In this document: piece by piece, positions 9,114 to 16,800 of the stretch
Numbering within the stretch: the first letter of the stretch is position 1
How the letters are laid out: every line of letters begins with the position of its first letter
DNA from: Rhodoplanes sp.
GTDB taxonomy: Bacteria; Pseudomonadota; Alphaproteobacteria; Rhizobiales; Xanthobacteraceae
Assembly: GCF_013377085.1 (NCBI RefSeq)
Contig: NZ_JACAAX010000004.1
Span: 186,001 to 250,000, forward strand
DNA length: 64,000 nucleotides
Direction: 5' to 3'
Notes under the pieces: generated by a model
Seen by the model: only the letters and a program-made list of their open reading frames with translations
What the model was told of the DNA's origin: nothing
Database searches by the model: none
Made by a program: the position numbers and the translations under genes

Positions 9114-9896
9114 TCACAGCGTTCGCGTCTCGCCGCCGTCGAGATCGACGACGGCGCCCTGCAGATAGGCGATGCGGCCGGACGCCATCACGGCGACCAA
9201 GTCCGCCACCTCCTCGGGCCGTCCGAAGCGCGCGACGCGATGCGCCGCCCGCATGGTGTCGTAGGCCGCGGCTTCGGAGACGCCGGTCTCGGCGACCAGG
9301 CGCTGCAGGCGGGTGCGAAACCGGTCGGTCTCGACGATGCCGGGATTGATCGCGTTGACCCGCACGCCCTCGGCGATGCCGCGGTCGGCCAGCGCCTTGG
9401 TCAGCAGACCGAGCGCCGCATTGACGCTGCCGCCGATGGTGAACTCGCGGTCGCCGGTGCGGCCGCCGTTGCCGGCGATGCTGATCACCGAGCCGCCCGT
9501 CGCCTGCAGGAGCGGCCAGGCCGCGCGCGTCATCCGGACGGCGCCGAAGAGCTTGAGCGCATAGCCGTCCGCCCAGTCGTCGTCGGTCAGCGCCAGAAAG
9601 TCGCCGCGCTTCGTCGCCCCCGCATTGTTCACCAGCAGATCGAGCCGGCCGAGCGCTCCGGCCGTCGTGGCGACGACGTGGGCCGGCGCCGCCGGATCGC
9701 GCAGATCCACCGGCAAGGCGACGGCCTCGCGGCCGAGCGCGTCGATCTCCCGCCGCAACGCCTCGAGCGGCTCGCGCGAGCGTGCCACCAGTGCGACATG
9801 CATGCCCTCCTGCGCGAGCCGCAACGCGATCGCATGCCCGATGCCACGGCTCGCGCCGGTGACGATCGCGACCTTGTCGGCAAGTCCCAGATCCAT
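9114..9896 (-). CDS. SDR-family protein lacking the Tyr-x-x-x-Lys catalytic pair
   Basis: Rossmann-fold short-chain dehydrogenase/reductase-like protein (260 aa). The nucleotide site TGASRGIG (13-20) and the NNAGA motif (90-94) are intact, and VRVNAINPG follows at the normal distance. A gapless alignment to ordinary SDRs puts Gly155 where the catalytic Tyr should be and Asn159 where the Lys should be (segment TIGGSVNAALGLL). The Ser of VISIAG remains. It may be a dehydrogenase with an altered mechanism or a non-catalytic relative; I recall other proteobacterial SDRs with a similar GxxxN motif. Starts with ATG at 9896, divergent from the esterase. Confidence 0.85.
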   Translation of the reverse strand: MDLGLADKVAIVTGASRGIGHAIALRLAQEGMHVALVARSREPLEALRREIDALGREAVALPVDLRDPAAPAHVVATTAGALGRLDLLVNNAGATKRGDFLALTDDDWADGYALKLFGAVRMTRAAWPLLQATGGSVISIAGNGGRTGDREFTIGGSVNAALGLLTKALADRGIAEGVRVNAINPGIVETDRFRTRLQRLVAETGVSEAAAYDTMRAAHRVARFGRPEEVADLVAVMASGRIAYLQGAVVDLDGGETRTL

Positions 9897-10062
9897 ATGT
9901 CGACACTTTCGGGTTGTGCGGCAAAGCCGTGTCCGCGGACGCCTTAGGACAGCCGCGATCTGGCATCAACAGGATGTGCGAATGAATTGTGCGCTGCAGC
10001 GTGACCGGGCGTGTTAACCCCAGGTCGCCCGCTCGGCGGCAGCTTTCAAGAGAGGTCACGGC

Positions 10063-11349
10063 GTGCCCGGACTGAACTCGACCATCGCGGCGCTGGCACG
10101 TCAACGTCAGCAGTGGGAAGCGTTTCTGCGGACGATTCCGGGAGGAGTCGCGCCGCGCGAGCGGCCGCCCGGCCCGACCCGGCTCCAAGAGGTCACGGAT
10201 TTCGGCGCCAATCCGGGCAATCTGCGGATGTGCACCTATGTGCCGCGCAACCCGCAGCGCGCCCTGGTGGTCGTCCTGCACGGCTGCACCCAGACGGCCG
10301 CGAGCTACGATCTCGGCGCCGGCTGGTCGACGCTGGCCGACCGTTACGGCTTCATGCTGCTGCTGCCCGAGCAGCGGGCGGAGAACAACCCGAAGACGTG
10401 CTTCAACTGGTTCCGTGAGAACGACATCACCCGCGGCCAGGGCGAGGCGGCCTCGATCCGGCAGATGATCACGACGATGGCGATCGAGCACGACGTCGAT
10501 CCCCGGCGCGTGTTCATCACCGGCCTGTCGGCCGGAGGGGGCATGACGGCCGTGATGCTGGCGACCTATCCGGAGGTCTTTGCCGCCGGCGCCATCATTG
10601 CGGGCCTGCCCTATCGCAGCGCGACCAGCACGCGCCAAGCGCTGGAGAGCATGTTCCGGGTGCGGGTGCGCACGCCGCGCGAATGGGGCGATCTCGTCCG
10701 CGCGGCGTCGCCTCATGCCGGGCCGTGGCCGCGCGTCTCGGTATGGCACGGCGGCGCCGACACGGTGGTCAAGCCGAAGAACGCCGAGGAACTGTTGAAG
10801 CAGTGGACCGACGTGCACGGGCTCGGCACCCAGGCGACCCGCACCGAGACGGTGGACGGCTATCCGCGCCATGTGTGGACGGATGCGTCGGGCGAGGTCG
10901 TCATCGAGTCCTACATCATTCCGCTGATGCCGCACGGCACCCCGCTCGCCAGCGGAGACGGCGACGAGAGCTACGGCGTGCCGGGCGAGTATCTGATCGA
11001 GGTCGGCATCTCGTCCTCCTATCACATCGCCTGCTTCTGGGGGCTGACCGAGAAGCGGCCGGCCGCGTCGCGGCCGCGTCGCACAGCGGAGTCGAGCGCA
11101 GCAACGCAGCGCGTCGTCGAGGCGCGTCCCGCAAAGGGGAGCGAGCCCACGCCCGCGCCGGTTCGGGCCGAGGTCATCGAGCAGCCAGGCCCGGGGGACG
11201 TCCCGCCGCCGCGGGCAGGGCGCTCGGAGGGGCCGGGCGAGAGTGCCGGCGCCGGCCGCGACAAGGCGCGCAAGTCGGGCGTCTCGGCCTTTGTCGAAGG
11301 CGCCATCAAGCGCGCCCTCGAAGCCGCCGGGATGATGAAGCGGCGCTGA
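10063..11349 (+). CDS. PHB depolymerase-family (LpqC-like) esterase
   Basis: Alpha/beta-hydrolase of the esterase PHB family (428 aa). It carries the oxyanion region VVVLHGCTQTA, the lipase box GLSAGG (GxSxG) with the nucleophilic Ser, an Asp in VWHGGADTVV, and a His in PLMPHGTPL, so the full triad is visible. The last ~100 residues are low-complexity and polar (Pro/Arg/Ala/Glu), ending in a short basic helix. No clear signal peptide is seen. The GTG start at 10063 follows AAGAGAGG. Likely substrates are short-chain polyester or aromatic esters; the true one is unknown. Confidence 0.87.
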   Translation: MPGLNSTIAALARQRQQWEAFLRTIPGGVAPRERPPGPTRLQEVTDFGANPGNLRMCTYVPRNPQRALVVVLHGCTQTAASYDLGAGWSTLADRYGFMLLLPEQRAENNPKTCFNWFRENDITRGQGEAASIRQMITTMAIEHDVDPRRVFITGLSAGGGMTAVMLATYPEVFAAGAIIAGLPYRSATSTRQALESMFRVRVRTPREWGDLVRAASPHAGPWPRVSVWHGGADTVVKPKNAEELLKQWTDVHGLGTQATRTETVDGYPRHVWTDASGEVVIESYIIPLMPHGTPLASGDGDESYGVPGEYLIEVGISSSYHIACFWGLTEKRPAASRPRRTAESSAATQRVVEARPAKGSEPTPAPVRAEVIEQPGPGDVPPPRAGRSEGPGESAGAGRDKARKSGVSAFVEGAIKRALEAAGMMKRR

Positions 11350-11369
11350 CGATCCACGCACCGACAAGC

Positions 11370-11403
11370 ACCGACGCCGTCGCTGGTGGGCGACGGCGTC
11401 GGT
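11370..11403 (+). terminator. Hairpin terminator-like element after the esterase
   Basis: A perfect 13-bp stem, ACCGACGCCGTCG / CGACGGCGTCGGT, with an 8-base loop, 20 bases after the esterase stop. There is no T-run, so it may act with Rho or as a shared barrier towards the converging small gene. Confidence 0.65.
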
Positions 11404-11437
11404 CGTGTTCGGGGCGGGGGTTGAGGAGCGCCGGCGA

Positions 11438-11761
11438 TCAGCGGATGTAGCCGGTCGCCTGGTCGAACCAGTCCTTCATCGACGAGAACAGCATGGTGCC
11501 GCTCGACATCTTGCGGTCTTCGAGGACGTAGAGCTTGCCGCCGCTGCGATAGACGATGGCACCTGCCGGCAGCTCGCGGCCTTCCTTCATGATCATGTCG
11601 TGGCCCTTGGGGTTGGGCGTCAGCACGTCATGGGCGCCGCTCGGCGACACATAGATGGCCTGGCGGTCGTTCATGCCGCGCGCCGTCTGGGCCGACGCGG
11701 CGGTGGCGACCAGCGCGACGGCGGCGGCGCCGGCCAGGATCGCGATCGTGGATCGAGCCAT
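11438..11761 (-). CDS. Small exported protein with C-terminal DQATGYIR
   Basis: Secreted or periplasmic protein of 107 aa. The signal peptide MARSTIAILAGAAAVALVAT... ends near ASAQ. A compact mature domain includes INDRQ-like and YVSPSGAHDVLTPNPKGHD segments and LPAGAIVYRSGGKLYVLED. The start at 11761 is supported by AGGAG 6 bases upstream. The last eight residues, DQATGYIR, are almost identical to the end of the neighbouring small gene (DQAKGYIR). No family recognised. Confidence 0.72.
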   Translation of the reverse strand: MARSTIAILAGAAAVALVATAASAQTARGMNDRQAIYVSPSGAHDVLTPNPKGHDMIMKEGRELPAGAIVYRSGGKLYVLEDRKMSSGTMLFSSMKDWFDQATGYIR

Positions 11762-11840
11762 GGGATTCTCCTGCGGGAATATAGGGGGGGCGGGGCAGAC
11801 GGGCCGGCCGGCGAGCTGCCGGCCGGCGACACGCGGCAGA

Positions 11841-12005
11841 TCAGCGGATGTAGCCCTTGGCCTGGTCGACGCCGGTCTCCGTGGCGCCCATGCCGGTCGC
11901 GACATAGCGCGAGCTCTGGGTCCACGGGGCGGCGTCGGCGGCGAGCTGGGTGCCGACCAGCGCGACGAGAGCGAAGGCGAACAGGGCGATCTTGGACAGG
12001 GTCAT
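11841..12005 (-). CDS. Very small exported protein with C-terminal DQAKGYIR
   Basis: A 54-aa protein: a signal-like hydrophobic N-terminus (LSKIALFAFALVALVGTQ) with probable cleavage near ADA-AP, then about 30 mature residues ending DQAKGYIR. The ATG at 12005 is well supported by CAGAGGAGAC just upstream. It lies 79 bases upstream of the second small exported gene and is read in the same direction. Both end in the same motif, so they probably work together or descend from one gene. Function unknown. Confidence 0.68.
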   Translation of the reverse strand: MTLSKIALFAFALVALVGTQLAADAAPWTQSSRYVATGMGATETGVDQAKGYIR

Positions 12006-12097
12006 GACAGTCTCCTCTGGGGCTTTGTTCGGGTCGTTCCGGTGGAGCGACCAGGCGACTATCGCGATCCCGAGGACGGAACTGAAATGCCGAGTGT

Positions 12098-13051
12098 CTA
12101 TGGTGTCGATAGCGCCGAAGCATCCTCGGCGCCGTGGGCCGCGGCCGTCCGGGCCAAGGCCATGGCCGGCTTCCCGTGCCACGGCACCCGCATCGCCTCC
12201 CGCACCAGGGCGCCGACCGCCGGCGAATGCGGCCGTCCCCGCACCGTGACGAGATTCACGGTGCGCCAGAACTCCGGCTCGATCAGCGGGCGCGCGACGA
12301 CCTCGCGATCCGTGACCGAGTATTCCGGCATGAAGCCGAAGCCGAGACCGGAGCGGATCATCGCCAGCACCCAGTCGTCGCGCTCGCTGCGATAGACGGT
12401 GCGGCACGAGACGCCCTGCGCGCGGAAGAACTGGCCGGCGTAGCCGTTGAACTCGCAATTGCTGCGGTTGACGTAGCTCAGGCCGTCGAGATCGCGCACC
12501 CGGATCGCATTCGAGGACGCGAGCGCGTGCCCGTTCGGAACGACGATCATCATCTGCTCGCGATAGAGCGGCATGACGTGCAGCCGTGCGTCGGGATCCC
12601 GGTCGGGCAGGCAGTAGACCGCGACCTCGAGGCCGCCATCGAGCAGCGTGGCGTCGAGCTCGCGCGCGCTCCGGTCGGCGATGTCCAGCTCGACGCCGGG
12701 ATGGCGAACCTGCACCGAGCTCACCAGCTCGACGAGCTGGGCCGGGGCGATCGTGCACATCACGCCGAGCTTCAGCGGCACCCTCTCGAGCCGGATGGCG
12801 TCGCGGGCGAGCCGCTTGGCGACCTGCATCTCCTCGTACACCTGTGCGAGATGCGGATGGACCATGCGGCCGAGCTCGGACAGATGCGTGTTTGCCCGCT
12901 CGCGGTGGAACAGCGGGCCCCCGAGCTCCTCCTCCAGGAGCTTCACGGCACGGGTGAGCGACGGCTGCGCGACGTTGCAGGCCTCGGCCGCGCGGGTGAA
13001 GTTGAGATGCTCGGCGACCGCGAGGAAGTAGCGGACCTGATGCATTTCCAT
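12098..13051 (-). CDS. LysR-family transcriptional regulator
   Basis: DNA-binding regulator of 317 aa. The winged HTH is residues 1-60 (MHQVRYFLAVAEHLNFTRAA, then QPSLTRAVKLLEEELGG), with the periplasmic-binding-protein-like effector domain after ~90. It belongs to the large group sensing small metabolites. The ATG at 13051 gives the normal start. It is divergent from the 2-oxoacid oxidoreductase genes across a long intergenic region and upstream, in the same direction, of the two small exported genes. It may control either set; direct evidence is lacking. Confidence 0.9.
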   Translation of the reverse strand: MEMHQVRYFLAVAEHLNFTRAAEACNVAQPSLTRAVKLLEEELGGPLFHRERANTHLSELGRMVHPHLAQVYEEMQVAKRLARDAIRLERVPLKLGVMCTIAPAQLVELVSSVQVRHPGVELDIADRSARELDATLLDGGLEVAVYCLPDRDPDARLHVMPLYREQMMIVVPNGHALASSNAIRVRDLDGLSYVNRSNCEFNGYAGQFFRAQGVSCRTVYRSERDDWVLAMIRSGLGFGFMPEYSVTDREVVARPLIEPEFWRTVNLVTVRGRPHSPAVGALVREAMRVPWHGKPAMALARTAAAHGAEDASALSTP

Positions 13052-13899
13052 GCGACGAACCCTGCTGGCGAATCGGCCGGAGGCCGCACTCCCGAAGCGC
13101 CTCCTTTGCTGCGGCATGATGACGCCGCGGCACTCGGGCGCCAGAAAACTTGCCGTGATCGCACCGCAGCACGGCCTTCCGGGGGCCCTCTGGCCGCGGT
13201 GCCGCGCCATCGCGACGTCCCGCGACGGGGCCGCGCCGACCGCGACTCCGTCCGCCGGAAGGGCCGGCCGGACCTCGTTTCGCGGCGGAGCGGAGCTTCT
13301 GCACCACCGCTTTCGCATGTCAGGTCCGGCCGCGCGACATATCACTCGGTACGGGTCGGTCGTAGATCATGTGATATTTCACATGGCCGGTTTGCGGCCC
13401 GCGCGGATCGGCATCGGTGGCGGTCCGCACTGCAGCGCCACCATCACGCACCTGCAGCAATTCCCGAAACGACGCAGCCGAGACTCGAAGGTTCGGAAAA
13501 AATCACGTCGGCAAGGGAGCTTATAGGCATTCGGGGGCGTCCGTCCGCGGCCTCCTCCCGCGCTTCGATCGCCGCCGTCGAGCCGTGCGAACGGCAACCG
13601 TGGCGACAACCGTCGCGTTGCGGACGCCGTCCATGTGCAGACCGCAGTGCAGCACGCCGCGCTCCCGCCCCGGGGCCCTTTGACAATAGTCAGAGCGAGG
13701 TTCAGACCCTCGCAGTAGAAAGCCTCTAGTCAAGGTGGCAGGCAAGCCTGAGCAAGGCTCGGTGTGCAGGCCCGAAAAAGACAGCCTGGGGCGGAACGTC
13801 GAGTTTTCCGAAGGTTCGAGCGACCACGGTCGCCCCGGCTTGGACGCGAGCGACGGATCGCCTGCTCAGCGCAGACCACGTACCAGACGGACGCAGCAA
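13052..13899. other. Long divergent intergenic region
   Basis: About 850 bases between the LysR gene and the giant oxidoreductase gene, with no supported protein. The frame of the oxidoreductase stays open back to 13735, but the ATG at 13900 begins the family's conserved region. The region holds a strong palindrome at 13368-13385, listed separately, and an AT-rich patch near 13490-13525. A TTGACA at 13680-13685 lacks a good -10 at the right distance. Its length suggests complex control or an untranslated leader. Confidence 0.6.
13368..13385. promoter_or_regulatory. Perfect 7-4-7 palindrome, operator candidate
   Basis: CATGTGATATTTCACATG is a perfect inverted repeat with 7-base arms and a 4-base centre. 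The half-site TGTGA resembles the Crp type, but the 4-base spacing is like Fnr-type sites. Equally, the T-N11-A pattern of LysR boxes fits. It lies 317 bases from the LysR start and 515 bases upstream of the oxygen-sensitive-looking oxidoreductase. Which protein binds is inference. Confidence 0.55.
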
Positions 13900-16800
13900 A
13901 TGAACGCGAAATATCCTGGCATTTCGACAGTCATCAATGGAAATGGTGCCGTCGCTCAGGTGATGGGACACGTCTGCGGCGGCGTCATCGGTTATCCGAT
14001 CACGCCGTCCACCGAGATCTCCGAGCTCTACGAGGCGTTCCGCTCCGCCGGCGGCTGCAACGTCTGGGGCAAGCATCCCTTCTTCTTCGAGCCCGAGGGC
14101 GAGCATTCGGCGCAGTCCGGCGCGCTCGGCGCCGCGCTCACCGGCGGCAAGTTCGTCTCCAACGCCTCGTCGAGCCAGGGCATTCTGTACGGCCTCGAAT
14201 CGCACTACGTGACGGTCGGCAAGAAGGTCGGCGGCTTCGTGCTGCAGGTCGCCGCCCGCGTCGTGTCGAAGCACTCGCTCAACGTGATGGCGGGCCACGA
14301 CGACGTCTACGCCCTGCTGCAGTCCGGCTACACCATCCTGTTCGGCTCCAACCCGCAGGAAGCGGCCGACCTCTCCGTCATCTCCTACAAGGTGAGCGCC
14401 ACCTCGCTCATTCCGGTCGCCAACGCGATGGACGGCTTCGCCACCTCGCACATGATGAGCGAAGCCCTGATGCCGGAGCCCGAGCTGATCCGGGAGTTCC
14501 TCGGCGACCCGTCCGGGCGCGTCAAGGCGCTGACGGTGGCGCAGGAGATCCTGTTCGGCGCCAAGGGGCGCGGCTATCAGCTCAAGCAGTGGCTCGCCAA
14601 GCACGAGGGCGACTTCGTGCCGGGCGAACTCGCCAAGGTCCGCGCCTGGCTCGACACCAATATCGACGCGGTCGAGATCGACAATGCCGCCGCGATGATC
14701 GACGCGACGCTGGCGTTCGTGCCGGAGGAGCTGCGCCCGCAGTGGCGGCGGCAGTGGACCAACGCGTTCGAGAAGGGCACCCGCCAGCTCGTGCCGGCGC
14801 TGGTCGACGTCCACAATCCGGGCCTCACCGGCGGCGTGCAGAACCAGCCCGACTTCCAGGCCGGCTCGATGGACCATCGCACCCACTTCGTGCGTGACGT
14901 GCCGCGCTTCGTGCGCGAGGCGATGGCCGAGTACTCGGCTCTCACGGGCCGCGAGTACAAGCCGGTGATGACCTATATGTGCGACGACGCCGAGCACGTG
15001 ATGGTCGGGCTCGGCTCGGTCACCGACGACGTCGAGGCGGTGGTCGCGCATCTGCGCAGCAAGGGCAAGAAGGTCGGCGTCGTGTCGATCAAGCTGCTGC
15101 AGCCGTTCCCGGAGGCCGAGCTGGTCGAGGCCCTGAAGGGCAAGAAGTCCGTCACGGTGCTGGAGCGTTCCGACGTGACGGCGCTGACCAGCTTCGTCAC
15201 CCAGGCGCTGTTCAAGGCGGTCGAGAACGCCGGCGGCCCGCGCCATCCCGGCATCGCCGCGATCGAGCGGCTGCCCAAGATGACGACGGCGATCTTCGGC
15301 CTCGGCGCGCACGACCTGCAGCCGCGCCACCTGATCGCGGCGTTCAAGAACATGGAGACGACCAACGCGCCGTTCGTCTATCTCGGCTCGCAGTTCTTCG
15401 CCAAGGATCCGAGCCCGCGGCTCGCGGCCTTGCAGGAGCGCCTGAAGACGGCCTATCCCGAGACCGAGCTGATGGCGCTCGAGACCGAGCCGAACCCGAC
15501 CCTGCTGCCGCCCTCGGCCTTCCGGGTGCGCTTCCATTCGGTCGGCGGCTACGGCACCATCGCGACCGGCAAGCTCCTCACCGACATTCTCGCCGGCGTG
15601 CTCGACATGCACTCCAAGGCGTCGCCGAAATACGGTTCCGAGAAGAGCGGCGCACCGACCAACTACTACATCACGCTGAGCCCCGAGCAGGTGAAGATCA
15701 CCAATGCCGAGCTCGAGGACGTCGAGATCGTCGTCTCGCCGGACCACAAGGTGTTCAGCCACACCAATCCGCTGCGCGGCCTGGTCGAGGGCGGCACCTT
15801 CATGCTGCAGTCGAACCTCTCGCCGCTCGAAGTGTGGAAGGATCTGCCCAAGCGCGCCCGCAAGACGATCCGCGACAAGAAGATCAAGATGTTCGTGATG
15901 GACGGCTTCGCGGTCGCCAAGCGCCACGCGCCGACGCCCGAGCTCGAGACCCGCATGATGGGCATCGCCTTCATTGGGGCGGTCTGCGGCCATGTCGACC
16001 GCATCGTCGCCGACGCCTCGATCGACGTCATTCTCAAGAAGGTCCAGCAGCAGCTTTCGAAGAAGTTCGGCGCCAAGGGCGCCGCCGTGGTCGACGGCAA
16101 CATGGCCGTCATCAAGGAAGGCCTGGATGCGACGCACAGGCTCGACTACACGCAGCCGGAATTCGCCGAGCTGGAGACCGAGGAGACCGTCAAGGCGCTG
16201 CGCGGCGTCGCCATCTCGGCCGAAATGTGCCGGGTCGGCGGCTCGACGCCGTCCGGCGGCTTCTTCGACCGCGAGTACTACGACGACATGGTCGGCGCGC
16301 CGTTCCGCGACGGCACCGTCGCCGAAGCCCCGGTGCTGCCCGGCACCGGCCTGTTCATGCCGGCCGGCTCCGCCGCCTGGAAGGACAAGGGCCTGTTCCG
16401 CCGCGACGTGCCGGAGTTCCTGTCCGAGCTCTGCACCGGCTGCATGGAATGCACGCTGGTCTGCCCGGATGCGGCGATCCCCAACACGGTGCACGACATC
16501 CACGATCTGCTGCTCACCGGCATCAAGCATCTCGACCTGGTCGAGGCCCAGCGCGAGGCGGTGCGCGGCCAGATCTTCGCGTTGAGCGAAGCGGTCCGCG
16601 AGTCCTATCGGTCGACCAAGAAGGCGCAGTCGTTCGGCGAGGTGGTGACCGCGGCGGTCGCCAAGCTCGGCACCGACAACGCCACGCTCAAGCGCAATCT
16701 CGGCCGGCTCGCCGAGGTGCTGGAGACCTTCCCGGTCGCCAAGACGCGGCCCTTCTTCGACGCGATGGAGAAGGAGCAGCCCGGCACCGGCGGCCTCTAC

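Noticed and set aside
13680-13708. TTGACA as -35 of the oxidoreductase operon
   Set aside because: At 17 bases downstream the sequence is CAGACC, which is a poor -10, so the promoter is not called.
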